Origin: RPQJ01 sp963744735
GTDB lineage: Bacteria; Pseudomonadota; Gammaproteobacteria; Steroidobacterales; Steroidobacteraceae
DNA: 64,000 nt
NCBI GenBank assembly: GCA_963744735.1
Contig: CAVUVH010000034.1
Span: 310,001 to 374,000 of the forward strand
Reading direction: 5' to 3'
In this document: piece after piece, positions 10,201-19,633 of the stretch
Position numbering within the stretch: the first letter of the stretch is position 1
Layout of the letters: every line of letters begins with the position of its first letter
Translations under genes and position numbers: made by a program
Notes under the pieces: model-generated
Databases searched by the model: none
What the model saw: the letters and a program-made list of their open reading frames with translations, nothing else
Told to the model about the DNA's origin: nothing

Positions 10201-10794
10201 TTACAAAAACCGGAGCAATGGAAGTACGAACTGCATCACATTCCGGGCCCTCGCGGCCGATCCGTCCTGCCGTTCCTGCCGGATCCGCGTGGCGGCCCAG
10301 AGGAGCCCGGTGATCGTCTTGGCGTCCTGCAGGCGTCCGTCCGAGGCCTGTGCCAGCGCCTCGGCCAGTGGCAGCCAATGGGCCTCGAACACCTCGTGCT
10401 GCTCCGGCGCGGCAGCACAGGGGGTCAGCCCGCGGGCGAGAAACACGTGGATGACTTCGGTAAAGACCCCGGGCGAACTGAAGAAGTACCCCAGGTCGTC
10501 CCACTGGCCGGCGGTCATGCCTGTTTCCTCCGCCAGCTCCCGTCGGGCGCAGTCGAGGGGCGGCTCCCGCTCGTCCAGCTTGCCGGCCGGCAGTTCAGTG
10601 ATCCAGCCGCCGGCCGCATGCCGGAACTGCCGCAACAGGCAGACACAGCCATCCCGGTCGAGCGCGACGATGCAGGCACCGCCTGGATGGTGCGCGATCT
10701 CGAGCTCGGCCACGGCACCGTTCGGCAGCGTGACCCGCTCGATGTTGAGCCGCAGCACCTTGCCTTCGTAAATCTTGCGTACCGTGACGGTCAT
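10201..10794 (-). CDS. Nudix hydrolase, ADP-ribose pyrophosphatase-like
   Basis: A 197-aa hydrolase carrying a complete Nudix box, GKLDEREPPLDCARRELAEE followed by TGM, matching GX5EX7REUXEEXGU. The preceding ALDRDGCVCLLRQFRHAAGG and the family-typical start VRKIYEGKVLRLNIE resemble ADP-sugar pyrophosphatases of the NudF type. These cleave ADP-ribose to AMP and ribose phosphate. The start at 10794 (MTVTVRK) is used because the longer frame upstream runs antisense into the aldehyde dehydrogenase. It is divergent from that gene, with a 115-nt gap. The exact substrate is inferred only from family resemblance. Confidence 0.88.
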   Translation of the reverse strand: MTVTVRKIYEGKVLRLNIERVTLPNGAVAELEIAHHPGGACIVALDRDGCVCLLRQFRHAAGGWITELPAGKLDEREPPLDCARRELAEETGMTAGQWDDLGYFFSSPGVFTEVIHVFLARGLTPCAAAPEQHEVFEAHWLPLAEALAQASDGRLQDAKTITGLLWAATRIRQERQDGSAARARNVMQFVLPLLRFL

Positions 10795-10909
10795 GCCGAT
10801 GCCTGCTGCCCTGGAGCCCGCATTCTGCGGTTGGTGCACCGCACCAAGCCAGCCCGGCCTGTGATAGCGTTGCAGGTCGAGAGGGGACGGGCTGCGCCGG
10901 GAGGCGACC

Positions 10910-12283
10910 ATGACGACGAATATTCCGGAAACGCTCGCGCGGCTGCGCGCGACCTTTGCGACCGGCAAGACGCGGCCCCTGGAATGGCGCCTGCAGCAGC
11001 TGGCCGAACTCGAGCGCATGATGCGCGAGCACGCCGCCGATTTTTCCGAGGCGCTGCAGGCCGACCTGCACAAGTGCCGGTTCGAGACCGCGCTCAGCGA
11101 ACTCGGCTTCGTCGAGAGCGAGACGAAGTACGCCCGCAGGCACCTGCGCCGCTGGGCACGGGCCAAGCGCGTGTCGACGCCGATGATGGCAATGCCCGGC
11201 AGCAGCTACATCCAGCCCGAGCCCAAGGGCGTGGTGCTGATCATTGCGCCGTGGAACTACCCGCTGTCGATGGTCTGCGCCCCGCTGGTCGGCGCGATCG
11301 CGGCGGGCAACTGCGCGGTGATGAAGCCGTCCGAGATCACCACGCACACCTCGGCGGCGCTCGCGCGCCTGGTTCCGCGCTACCTCGACAATGACGCCTT
11401 CGCCGTGGTCGAGGGCGGCGTGCCGGAGACGACCGAACTGCTCGAGAAGAAGTTCGACCACATTCTCTACACCGGCAACGAGACGGTCGCGCGCATCGTG
11501 ATGACCGCGGCGGCGAAGCATCTCACCCCGGTCACGCTGGAGCTCGGCGGCAAGAGCCCTTGCCTGGTCGACAAGAGCGCCGATCTCGCGGTGGCGGCCT
11601 CGCGCATCGCCTGGGGCAAGTTCATCAATGCCGGCCAGACCTGCGTCGCGCCCGATCACGTGCTGGTGCACAGGTCGGTGGCGGCCGAGTTCACCGACAT
11701 GCTGGCGGCGAAGATCAAGGAGTTCTACGGCGACGACCCGAGCCAGAGCCCCGACTACTGCCGCATCGCAAGCGAGCGCCATGCGGCGCGCTTCGCCAGG
11801 CTGCTCGAGGGGCAGAAGATACACACGGGCGGGCAGGTGGACATCGCGCAGCGCTACGTCGCGCCCACGATCGTGCTCGATCCTGCGCCCGACTCGGAGC
11901 TGATGCAGGAGGAGATCTTCGGGCCGGTGCTGCCCGTGATCACCGTCGACGACATGCACCACGCGATCAAGTTCGTCGCCGACAGGCCGAAGCCGCTCGC
12001 GCTGTACGTGTTTTCGAAGAGCAAGGCGCTGGAAGACGCGGTGCTGGCGAAGCTCAGCGCCGGCAGCGTCTGCATCAACGACGCCGTGATCTTCATGGTC
12101 TCGCCCGAACTGCCGTTCGGCGGCATCGGCAACAGCGGCATGGGCCGCTACACGGGCTGGTACGGGTTCGAGACGTTCAGCCACATGAAGCCGGTGATGA
12201 AGCGCAGCTTCCGCTTCGATGCGCCGATGCGCTATCCGCCGTACAACGACTTCAAGCGCAGGATCATGGAGCTCGTGCGCTAG
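10910..12283 (+). CDS. NAD(P)-dependent aldehyde dehydrogenase, ALDH3-like
   Basis: A 457-aa aldehyde dehydrogenase that oxidises aldehydes to acids. The general-base Glu is in VTLELGGKSPCLV, and the catalytic Cys in NAGQTCVAPDHVLV, about 34 residues later. The N-terminal cofactor segment reads IIAPWNYPLS, and GGIGNSGMGRYTG near the C-terminus is the usual ALDH3 ending. Lacking the longer N-terminal arm of ALDH1/2, and with this length, it fits class 3 (fatty or aromatic aldehydes). A good ribosome site, GGGAGG, lies six bases before the ATG. It stands alone between divergent and convergent neighbours. Confidence 0.93.
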   Translation: MTTNIPETLARLRATFATGKTRPLEWRLQQLAELERMMREHAADFSEALQADLHKCRFETALSELGFVESETKYARRHLRRWARAKRVSTPMMAMPGSSYIQPEPKGVVLIIAPWNYPLSMVCAPLVGAIAAGNCAVMKPSEITTHTSAALARLVPRYLDNDAFAVVEGGVPETTELLEKKFDHILYTGNETVARIVMTAAAKHLTPVTLELGGKSPCLVDKSADLAVAASRIAWGKFINAGQTCVAPDHVLVHRSVAAEFTDMLAAKIKEFYGDDPSQSPDYCRIASERHAARFARLLEGQKIHTGGQVDIAQRYVAPTIVLDPAPDSELMQEEIFGPVLPVITVDDMHHAIKFVADRPKPLALYVFSKSKALEDAVLAKLSAGSVCINDAVIFMVSPELPFGGIGNSGMGRYTGWYGFETFSHMKPVMKRSFRFDAPMRYPPYNDFKRRIMELVR

Positions 12284-12301
12284 CTCGGCGGCGGGGACTT
12301 C

Positions 12302-14335
12302 CTATTTCGGGCGGCCCGCAAAGCCCGCCGCCGTCCGCAGCGCGTCGGCATCCATCAGCTTGTCGCCCATCATGACGAGACGGGTCTGCCGCAGGTCGCC
12401 GATCCGGGACGAGGGATCGCCTTCGACGAGAAAAAGGTCGGCCGTCTTGCCAACGGCGATCGATCCCGTGGTCTTGTCGGCGCCGACCAGGCGCGCCGGG
12501 ACGATGGTCGCCGTGGCGAGTGCTTCGGCGGGCGTCATGCCGGCTTCAGTGTAGATTTCCAGTTCGCGGACGAGTTCGATTCCGGTGCCGTCGGTGCCTG
12601 CAACGATCGGGACACCGGCCTGGTGCATCCGCCTGAGGAGCTCGACCATCTTTGCCCAGCTCGCGCGGTAGTCGGCGCGGGTGAGGTCCTTGGGTACCGC
12701 AAAACCTCCCGAGCGGAAGCCGCGCTCTACCGTGGGCGGCAGCGTGCCGACGAAAGGTGCGTAAGACGGCGAGAGATCGCCATTCTCCGGAACGTACAGC
12801 GATTCAAATACCGCCATCGTCGGGTCGCTGACAATTTTCTTCGCCGCCAGCGTGGCAACGAAGGACTTCATCGGCTCGCCGCCCAGGTCGACATCCTTGC
12901 CGTAGCGTCCCGGCCCCTCGAAACGCGCGATGCCGTTTGAAACCTGGATGACGCTGTCGGGCATCGCCTGCATCATGATCCAGTTGATGTGCGTGATCTC
13001 GTCGTAGCCGGCATTGACGGCAGCGAGCGGCCTGATGCCCGCCGGGACATGGCCGTGCACGTGGATCCCCAGCTTGTGGGCCTCCGCGATCGCGGCGGGA
13101 AGCCACTGCGGATCAACGGTGCCGTAGAACTTCACGCCGGTGAAGCCGTTGGCCTTGGCGGCCTGGACCAGCGCGATGGCCTCCGCTTCGCTCGTCGCGA
13201 CGTTGGCGACCTGCGCCGTGTAGGTCCCCTTGCCATCGATCAGCGACGAAGCATAGACATTGGGAAACAGCAGCTCGCCCCGTGCGCGGCGTGTGGCGCG
13301 CGACAAGGTCGCGGTGTCGCTGTTGCCGGGATCGCGCACCGAGGTGACGCCCATCGAGAGTGCCTGGAAGCCGGTGTAATCGTTGCCGACGTGCATGTGG
13401 GCGTCCCAGAGCCCGGGCAGGAGTGTCTTGCCGTGACCGTCGATGCGTTCGGCGGCGGCCGGTACCGCAGTCGACGCGGCCGGACCGACGGCGGCGATCC
13501 GGCCGTCGATCACGACCACTGTCTGGTCGGCCAGGAAACGCTGCGCGTCGGCGTCGTAGAGGCGGACCCCGGTGAAAGCGACCGGCCCGCTGGGAACTCT
13601 CGGCAGCGACTTGCTCGTCCTGGCGACTGCGGCGGCGAGAGCGTCGTTCTGTGCCTGCTCGGTGGGCTTCAGGGCAGCCTCGTAACCGGCCGGCAGCCAT
13701 GCGAGCCCGAAATTGACGCCGAAGAACCTGCCTTTTGAGTCGGTCCACACCGGGATCGGCGAATTACTGATGCCGGTCACCGACCAGCACGTGATCGCCT
13801 GCCGACGCTCACCCTCGCCGACCTCGAGGGTCGTCAGCTTCTCGGCGGAGGCCCTGCCACTGGGCAGCAGTTCGAGCGTCCGACCCGGCGCGTCGAGCAG
13901 CCGCTCGATGAAGGCGGCATTGGTGTCCATGGTGCCGCCGAAGCTCGCGTAATGGCGCGGTGCGGAATAGGCAGCGGAGCCCTTGTCGACCGGGCTTTGC
14001 CACGTGGCTTGCCCTTCGGCAATCGAGAAGGTCTCGGCGGCATCGCCCTGCGGAGTGACGCCGCGCACTACGAGTCTGGCCGGCATGCCGTCAGTGCCCG
14101 TGGTAACGCTGGTGTCAATCTCCCAGACCTGGCCGCGCAGGTTCAGGCTCTCCCGGCTCACGCGCGTGCCGTCGGGCAGCGTCCAGGCCCAGGAGTCGCC
14201 GTGCTTGCCCCCGGTCGACAGGATGACGAAGTGGCGTGCATCGGGCGAGGGCCTGGCAAGTTCGGCGGTGGGCGTCTGCGCCATCGCGGCGACTGCGAAC
14301 AGCGTGGAAATGGCCAGGGCGGCGAAGCGCTTCAT
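12302..14335 (-). CDS. Secreted amidohydrolase-family protein
   Basis: A 677-aa exported metal-dependent hydrolase. MKRFAALAISTLFAVAAMAQ is a clear signal peptide, so it should act in the periplasm. About 230 residues of a family-specific N-terminal region precede the amidohydrolase barrel. Metal ligands are visible as LWDAHMHVG, GIHVHGHVPAG, EITHINW and VAGTDGTG, close to the imidazolonepropionase/Xaa-Pro dipeptidase-like branch. GGGGGAA precedes the ATG at 14335, which decides the start. The reading frame is open far upstream, through the next gene, but without coding character. The substrate is unknown; peptides or cyclic amides are possible from family knowledge. Confidence 0.85.
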   Translation of the reverse strand: MKRFAALAISTLFAVAAMAQTPTAELARPSPDARHFVILSTGGKHGDSWAWTLPDGTRVSRESLNLRGQVWEIDTSVTTGTDGMPARLVVRGVTPQGDAAETFSIAEGQATWQSPVDKGSAAYSAPRHYASFGGTMDTNAAFIERLLDAPGRTLELLPSGRASAEKLTTLEVGEGERRQAITCWSVTGISNSPIPVWTDSKGRFFGVNFGLAWLPAGYEAALKPTEQAQNDALAAAVARTSKSLPRVPSGPVAFTGVRLYDADAQRFLADQTVVVIDGRIAAVGPAASTAVPAAAERIDGHGKTLLPGLWDAHMHVGNDYTGFQALSMGVTSVRDPGNSDTATLSRATRRARGELLFPNVYASSLIDGKGTYTAQVANVATSEAEAIALVQAAKANGFTGVKFYGTVDPQWLPAAIAEAHKLGIHVHGHVPAGIRPLAAVNAGYDEITHINWIMMQAMPDSVIQVSNGIARFEGPGRYGKDVDLGGEPMKSFVATLAAKKIVSDPTMAVFESLYVPENGDLSPSYAPFVGTLPPTVERGFRSGGFAVPKDLTRADYRASWAKMVELLRRMHQAGVPIVAGTDGTGIELVRELEIYTEAGMTPAEALATATIVPARLVGADKTTGSIAVGKTADLFLVEGDPSSRIGDLRQTRLVMMGDKLMDADALRTAAGFAGRPK

Positions 14336-14424
14336 CGGTAGTTCCCCCAAGGATCGACGACGCAAACTGACCAGGCCCTGCGACCCGGGCAAGACAGGTT
14401 CGGCTGCAGCGCGCGTGACGACGC

Positions 14425-15003
14425 CTACTTCGGCGGCAGCGGGAACCTGCGGAAAATATCCACGACCGCCGCATCGAGCACGGGCCCGAGGTTGTCGGTC
14501 GTCCGCTGCGTGACCCGGCCCAGGGCGAAGCCTTCCCAGACCAGCTGCCGCCGGGCGGCGTCGACGATGTCGATGCCGAGCGTGCCCTTGGTGTACTGGC
14601 GGATCTCGGTCTGCTGGTACATCGGCCAGGTGCTGTAGAAGCCCCGCCGGTGGCTGTTGAAGCTGCGCGAGTTCATCACCGGCGTCTGCGTGACGCGCAG
14701 CCGCTGGTCGAGGTTGGCGCTGAAATTCACCAGCAGGTCCGGGTTGGTGTCCGTGCGCTGCAGGCCCCGGGCCACCAGTTCGCGCTCGGCCGAAGCCACC
14801 AGCTGCTGCGAAACCAGCGACTGGTAGCCCGCGCGATCGGTGGCGAGCGGCTCGATGAAGCCGAACGTGCGGAAGCTCTTGAAATCCACGCTTGCATCGA
14901 CGTTGCTGCGGATCGTCGGGCCCGAGGCGCAGCCGGTGAGCGCGAGCAGGCCGAGCAGCGAGCAGGCGAGCAGCAGGCGTTGATGGAAATGTCGCAGGTT
15001 CAC
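14425..15003 (-). CDS. DUF4136 lipoprotein
   Basis: Membrane-anchored protein of about 192 aa. A signal sequence rich in Leu ends in the lipobox LALTGCAS, so the mature protein starts at Cys and is lipid modified. The remainder matches the DUF4136 pattern: FKSFRTFGFIEP early, DLLVNFSANLDQR in the middle, and IDIVDAARRQLVWEGFA with FRRFPLPPK at the end. The GTG start at 15003 is preferred because GGAGAG lies six bases upstream; an ATG at 15036 would add a poorly placed N-terminal extension. The function of the family is not established. Confidence 0.82.
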   Translation of the reverse strand: MNLRHFHQRLLLACSLLGLLALTGCASGPTIRSNVDASVDFKSFRTFGFIEPLATDRAGYQSLVSQQLVASAERELVARGLQRTDTNPDLLVNFSANLDQRLRVTQTPVMNSRSFNSHRRGFYSTWPMYQQTEIRQYTKGTLGIDIVDAARRQLVWEGFALGRVTQRTTDNLGPVLDAAVVDIFRRFPLPPK

Positions 15004-15073
15004 GAAGACTCTCCAGTCGCGGCGATGGTCGGGCATGGTAGGCCGGCGGCTGGCACGCCTTCAAGCGGGACGG

Positions 15074-15685
15074 TCAGCGGCTCTTCGCGTGATATTCCGG
15101 GTTCGGCATCATGTCGACCGCATTCGCCATGCGGTTCGTCAGGTTGAAGAATGCCGCCACCGCGGCGATGTCCCAGATCGCGCGCTCGTCGAATCCCGCG
15201 TCACGCAGCGCGGCGCGATCCTCCTCGACGATCGCCGCGGGCGTCACGGTCAACTTGTGCGCGAAGTCGAGCATCGCCCGCTGCCGCGGCGTCAGCGCCG
15301 CCGCGCGGTAGTTCATGACCAGCAACTCGCCGAGCGCCGGGTCGCCGGAAAGTTCGCGGACTGCCTGGCCGTGCGCCACCTGGCAGTAGTAGCAGCGATT
15401 GGCCGAGGACACGACCACCGCGATCATCTCCCGCTCGAGCTTGCTGAGCGGCGACTCCTCGAGCATCAGCTCGTTGTAGAAGCCGATGAACGCGCGCAGC
15501 TTCTTCTCGTCGAAAGCGTAGGCGGCGAGCACGTTCGGCAGGAAGCCGATCTTCTCGTCGCAGAGGCGGAAGTACTTCTGCAGGTCGGGCGGCAGCGACT
15601 CGCGCGGCGGCAGCGGCAGGTCGAGCGCCGTCACGTGCGCGGCTGTGACGGGTAGCGGTCCGGCTGCGGCGCGTCGCTTGCTCAT
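15074..15685 (-). CDS. Peroxidase-related (AhpD/carboxymuconolactone decarboxylase-like) protein
   Basis: A 203-aa all-helical protein of the AhpD superfamily, in the group annotated as uncharacterised peroxidase-related enzymes. The redox motif CYYCQVAHG gives a CXXC followed by the conserved His, the proton-relay arrangement of AhpD. FLPNVLAAYAFDEKKL before it and AIWDIAAVAAFFNLTNRMAN after it are the usual family blocks. AAGGAG stands six bases before the ATG, which fixes the start. It is probably a disulfide-linked peroxide-detoxifying or thiol-exchange protein; the reductant is unknown. It lies 29 nt downstream of a small membrane-protein gene on the same strand. Confidence 0.87.
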   Translation of the reverse strand: MSKRRAAAGPLPVTAAHVTALDLPLPPRESLPPDLQKYFRLCDEKIGFLPNVLAAYAFDEKKLRAFIGFYNELMLEESPLSKLEREMIAVVVSSANRCYYCQVAHGQAVRELSGDPALGELLVMNYRAAALTPRQRAMLDFAHKLTVTPAAIVEEDRAALRDAGFDERAIWDIAAVAAFFNLTNRMANAVDMMPNPEYHAKSR

Positions 15686-15714
15686 CGGGACTCCTTGCGT
15701 GCTGGCGGCAACGG

Positions 15715-16101
15715 CTACTGGTCGACGCGGTCGACCGACGCCTGGCCCGGAATGCGCGCGCGGATGTGCGCCCACGACATGCCGATGCCGAGCAGCAGTC
15801 CGAGGCAGGTCAGCACCACCCAGGCCATCGCCGACTTGTCGGCGCGTCGACAGCCAGCCGGCCTTCACCATCCACCAGATGATCGCGGCAAACAGCGCGA
15901 GCAGCAGCACGACGCCGGTCGTTCCCATCGACGAGAAGGTCGCGCGGATGAAGAACAGCCAGCCGCCGAGCAGCAGGATGCCGGCGATCACGACCACGCG
16001 GCTGGATCGGCGTCACGGTTCGCTGCAGCCAGTGGAAGTACGAGTGCCCGGTCGGGATTGAAGGTCAGGAAGACGAGCGCCAGTGAAAACGCCACGCGCA
16101 T
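15715..16101 (-). CDS. Small multi-pass membrane protein (DUF6524-like), frameshifted
   Basis: Reading across frames gives MRVAFSLALVFLTFNPD, then VVVIAGILLLGGWLFFIRATF, GVVLLLALFAAIIWWMVKAGWL and MAWVVLTCLGLLLGIGMSW. It ends HIRARIPGQASVDRVDQ. That is four hydrophobic segments in about 130 residues. The layout (start MRxxFSL...FNPxG, C-terminal GxGMSWxHxR..GQ.DVD) resembles the DUF6524 family as I remember it. Frame changes occur near 16015-16055 and near 15843, and a further one may affect the start, so the 5' end is uncertain. No function is known. Confidence 0.6.
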
Positions 16102-16281
16102 GCGACGCTGCCGATGTCGAATTCGTCACTGTCTGCCTTTCGGTCATCATTGGCTGGCCAGCCCTTTTGCAGTGCAGCCCACACCCCTGCGCCGGCATCT
16201 TACTGGTCCCGCTCCCGCGCAAACCCTAGTCGCCTTGTAACTGGATATCCATACAGTCCCCGCCTATAGTTTCGGCTGCCC

Positions 16282-18377
16282 ATGAGCGCCGTCGCCAACG
16301 CCGCCTTCGCCACGCTCAACCCCGCGCAACGGACCGCCGCGCTGCACGGTTCGGCCGGGCGGCGGCCGCGTCGAGTCCGGCCCCTGCTTGATCATCGCCG
16401 GCGCCGGGCACCGGCAAGACCAGCACGCTGGCGCACCGCGTGGCGCACCTGCTGCTCGGCGGCGTGCCGCCGGAACGGATGCTGCTGCTCACCTTCACGC
16501 GCCGCGCGGCCCTCGAGATGACGCGTCGCGCGCAGGGCGTGATTGCGGAGGCGCTGGCGGCCCAGGCTGGAGCGACGTCACGCCGGGCTCCTGCCAGCCT
16601 GCGCCTGCCGTGGTCGGGCACGTTTCATTCGGTCGGCAACCGCCTGATCCGTGAGTACGCGCCGCGCCTGGGCCTGGATCCGGGCTTCAGCGTGCTGGAC
16701 CGCGGCGACGCGGCGGACCTGATGGACGTCGTGCGGCACCGGCTCGGGTTCTCGCAGACGACGAAGCGCTTCCCGCGCAAGGACACCTGCCTCGGCATCT
16801 ACTCCCATCGCGTGAATACGCAGCGCCCGTTGCGCCATACGCTGGAGACGGTGTACCCGTGGTGCCTCGACTGGGAGGAGCAGCTCACGCAGCTCTGCCG
16901 CGCCTACGTCGAGGCGAAGCTGGAGCAGCAGGTGCTCGACTACGATGACCTGCTGCTCTACTGGCACGTCATGGCCGCCGACGCCGGGCTCGCGCAGGAG
17001 ATCGGGGCCCGCTTCGATCACGTGCTGGTGGATGAATACCAGGACACGAACGTCGTCCAGGCCGAGATCCTGCTGCGGCTGAAGCCCGACGGCGCCGGTC
17101 TCACCGTGGTCGGCGACGACGCGCAGGCGATCTATTCCTTTCGTGCCGCCAGCGTCGACAACATCCTCGGGTTCCCCGGCTGCTTCTCGCCGCCAGCCAG
17201 CATCGTCACGCTCGAGGAGAACTACCGGTCGACGCAGGAAGTGCTGGATGCCGCCAATGTGCTGATGGCCGAGGGCGGACGCCAGTACCGCAAGCACCTG
17301 CACAGCGTGCGCGGGGCAGGCGCGCTGCCGCAGTACGTCACGGTGCTGGACGAGCAGGCGCAGGCGGCGTTCGTCGCGGACAGCGTGCTGGAAGCACGCG
17401 AGCGCGGCGTGGACCTGCGGCGGCAGGCGGTGCTGTTTCGCAATGCCGACCACAGCGACGTGCTCGAGCTGGAACTGATGCGACGGAACATCCCGTTCGT
17501 GAAGTACGGCGGGCTCAAGTTCCTCGAGGCGGCGCACGTCAAGGACCTGCTGGCCCTGCTGCGCTGGGCCGACAACCCGCGCAACCGCATCGCCGCATTC
17601 CGTGTCCTGCAGCTGCTGCCCGGAATGGGCCCTGCCAATGCACAGCGGGCCTGCGAGGCGTTCGAGGCGGCGGGTTTCGCCTGGCCGGCGCTGGCCGCCC
17701 ACCCCGTGCCGGCCGCGGCGCGCGCGGCGTGGGCGCCGCTCACCGCGCTGCTGGGAGCGATTGCGGCCGAGCACGCGCCGTGGGACGGGCAGGTTGCGCG
17801 CGTACGGCAGTGGTACGAGCCGCAGCTCGAGCGGCTCTACGAATCCGCCCCGGCACGCCGCGGCGATCTCGACCAGCTCGAGCGCCTGAGCCTGCAGCAT
17901 CCGACGCGCGAGTCGTTCGTCACCGAACTCACCCTGGACCCTCCCCAGGCAACCGGCGACCTGTCGGGCGATCCGCTGCTGGACGAGGACTACCTGGTGC
18001 TGTCGACGGTGCACTCGGCAAAGGGCCAGGAGTGGGAGTCCGTGTACGTGCTGAACGTGACCGACGGCAGCTTCCCGTCAGAATTCGCAGCCGGCCGGGC
18101 CGAACTGCTGGAGGAGGAGCGACGCCTGCTCTACGTGGCGATGACGCGAGCCCGGAGCGAACTACGCCTGCTGGCGCCGGTGCGGTTCTACGTGACGCAG
18201 CAGCAGAGCCATGGCGACCGTTACGTGCATGGCGCACGCAGCCGCTTTCTCACCGAAACCGTGTTGCAGAAGTTCCAGCGCGTCACGGCAGGCGAGCAGC
18301 CTGGCCATCCGCCCGGACGACAGGCAGCCGCCGGCCCGCGCATCGATGTCGCGAACCGATTGCGGGAACTGTGGTGA
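16282..18377 (+). CDS. UvrD/Rep-family superfamily 1 DNA helicase, two frameshifts
   Basis: ATP-dependent 3'-5' helicase of about 698 aa. Motif I is read across a shift as LIIAGAGTGKTSTL. Motif Ia/Ib follow as LTFTRRAALEM and GTFHSVGNRLIRE. Motif II is VLVDEYQDTN, motif III VVGDDAQAIYSFR, motif IV EENYRSTQ, motif V STVHSAKGQEWESVYV and motif VI LLYVAMTRAR. Frame changes lie near 16355 and near 16408, the latter splitting the Walker A. The start MSAVANAAFATLNPAQRTAA matches the Q-motif region (LNPAQR). It lacks the long C-terminal region of UvrD, so it is nearer to short Rep/PcrA-like enzymes. A TATAGT only twelve bases before the ATG suggests a very short leader. Confidence 0.9.
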
Positions 18378-18380
18378 TCG

Positions 18381-18400
18381 AACGGACCTGACGGTCCGTT
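18381..18400. terminator. Hairpin just after the helicase stop codon
   Basis: A perfect 8-bp inverted repeat AACGGACC / GGTCCGTT with a TGAC loop starts three bases after the helicase stop. No T-run follows, so intrinsic termination is uncertain; it may instead protect the 3' end. Confidence 0.4.
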
Positions 18401-18450
18401 GCGCGCTCGTCCCCCGCCGTACGGATCGTACTGCGAGCGCGTCGGGACTG

Positions 18451-18477
18451 AAGGACGCGGCATGAGGCCGCGTCCTT
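18451..18477. terminator. Perfect 11-bp stem between convergent genes
   Basis: AAGGACGCGGC (18451-18461) pairs with GCCGCGTCCTT (18467-18477) around a 5-nt loop. It lies between the plus-strand helicase and the minus-strand RRM gene and could serve both. A T-run is absent on both sides, so this is a terminator by position rather than by a complete signature. Confidence 0.5.
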
Positions 18478-18535
18478 CGCCCTGGACTGGTTCAGCGGAC
18501 GGGACCGGGCCGTAAAGCCTCAGCCCCGAACGGGG

Positions 18536-18910
18536 TTACCAGCGGCGCTGACCGCCGCCGCCGCCACCGCCGTAGCCGCCACCGCCGCCGCCACCACCGC
18601 CGTAGCCGCCGCCACCGCCGCCCGGACGGCCACCGCCACCCGGACGACCGCCGCCGCCACCGGTGCGGGGACGATCCTGCGCTTCGTTGACGCGCAGGGG
18701 ACGGCCGCCCATGTTGAAGCCGTTGAGCGCCTGCATGGCGCGCTGGGCATCAGCCTGGGGCATTTCGACGAAGCCGAAGCCGCGCGGCCGGCCGGTCTCA
18801 CGATCGGTCGGCAGGGCAACGGACTCGACGGTGCCGTGCTGGGCGAAAAGTTCGCGCACGTCGGGTTCCGTCGCGGTGAAAGGCAGGTTGCCCACGTAAA
18901 TCTTGGTCAT
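18536..18910 (-). CDS. Glycine-rich RRM RNA-binding protein
   Basis: Small 124-aa single-RRM protein. RNP2 is KIYVGNLPF at residues 3-11 and RNP1 is RGFGFVEM, so the canonical aromatic RNA-contact positions are present. After residue 85 the chain becomes an RGG/GGYGG tail (RPGGGGRPGGGGGGYGGGG) and ends GQRRW, like cyanobacterial and proteobacterial cold-inducible RNA-binding proteins. The ATG at 18910 follows TGAGGAT. The long AT-richer upstream leader is consistent with a regulated, perhaps temperature-responsive, transcript, but that is inference. Confidence 0.92.
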   Translation of the reverse strand: MTKIYVGNLPFTATEPDVRELFAQHGTVESVALPTDRETGRPRGFGFVEMPQADAQRAMQALNGFNMGGRPLRVNEAQDRPRTGGGGGRPGGGGRPGGGGGGYGGGGGGGGGYGGGGGGGQRRW

Positions 18911-19453
18911 TCGAACATCCTCAGAAAGAACACAAACCCGGTCCTCAGGCGTCATTGCCTGGCCGGCACTACTCAACACTTATCCAAAACAGGGGTTCGC
19001 AGCCGAATGTCTGTGTGTCGCCGTCGGTTATGAGCGGCGCTCCAGCGACGTTGCCTGTCACCTGATCGCAGACGTTTCGGCCAACAACGGGGGCGCCAGA
19101 AGGCGCCCTGCAAGACACGTACGGGCAACGATCGGCGCGCATCCTATCACAGCCCCCGGATTTGCCCGCGGCAGGGAGCGGAGACGGGAACATTGCCCAG
19201 GGAAAGGCGGGTCATGGACGGGTCGGCACCACGCAAGGCGAAGAAGTTGAATCCGGGAACTCGGCTCGTAATGAGGCTGCGTTTCGGTGCCGTATCCGCG
19301 CGTTCAGCGCACGATGGTCAAATATTGACCAGTGCCGAATCTACTTGCTGTTGGCCGCGACTGCAACCTAAATCGTTGATGCGGCGCAATAAAGTGGGCG
19401 GCAGCGGGATGGATCGCGTGTCCGGCGGCATGACCCGCGGCGCCCGCCGCGAT
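18911..19453. other. Long non-coding gap upstream of the RRM gene
   Basis: About 540 bases without a convincing gene, presumably the promoter and leader of the minus-strand RRM gene. A hairpin GGGCGCC / GGCGCCC with loop AGAA lies at 19091-19108, and a spaced palindrome at 19315-19331. Short frames run through it, but their composition is not protein-like. I see no complete sigma-70 promoter. Confidence 0.5.
19315..19331. promoter_or_regulatory. Perfect spaced palindrome, operator-like
   Basis: TGGTCAA-ATA-TTGACCA is a perfect 7-bp inverted repeat with a 3-nt spacer in a comparatively AT-rich island of an otherwise GC-rich gap. The size suits a dimeric helix-turn-helix regulator. No regulator gene is adjacent, so the cognate protein is unknown. 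Confidence 0.4.
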
Positions 19454-19633
19454 TCAGCGACGGGCGCGATCGATCCAGTGTTCGAGCGTACGCAGGTTGG
19501 TCCAGAACGTGGCGTCGTCGTTCCAGAGCCGGACCAGGTCGTCCGTCGACAGGGGCGGTGCCGCCGGCGTGGTCAGCAGCCGGGCAAGGTCGAGCGGCAG
19601 CAGCGGGCGTGGGTCGAGAGATTCTTCGAGCAT
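19454..19633 (-). CDS. Possible 59-aa small protein
   Basis: An ATG at 19633 opens a 59-codon frame ending in TGA at 19454. It begins MLEESLDPRPLLPLDLARLL and ends with a Trp-rich stretch LVRLWNDDATFWTNLRTLEHW. The regular amphipathic Leu pattern, three Trp and balanced charges look like protein rather than random GC-rich frame. However, no ribosome-binding site is evident and I do not recognise the family. No signal sequence. It stands alone, divergent from the Gdt1-type gene. Confidence 0.4.
   Translation of the reverse strand: MLEESLDPRPLLPLDLARLLTTPAAPPLSTDDLVRLWNDDATFWTNLRTLEHWIDRARR

Noticed and set aside
14336..15064. Upstream extension of the amidohydrolase frame to give about 920 codons
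   Set aside because: A signal peptide and GGGGGA ribosome site set the start at 14335, and the extension overlaps the DUF4136 gene in another frame.
18451..18477. Strong rho-independent terminator
   Set aside because: The stem is perfect but has no T-run on either strand, so it is listed only as a likely boundary structure.
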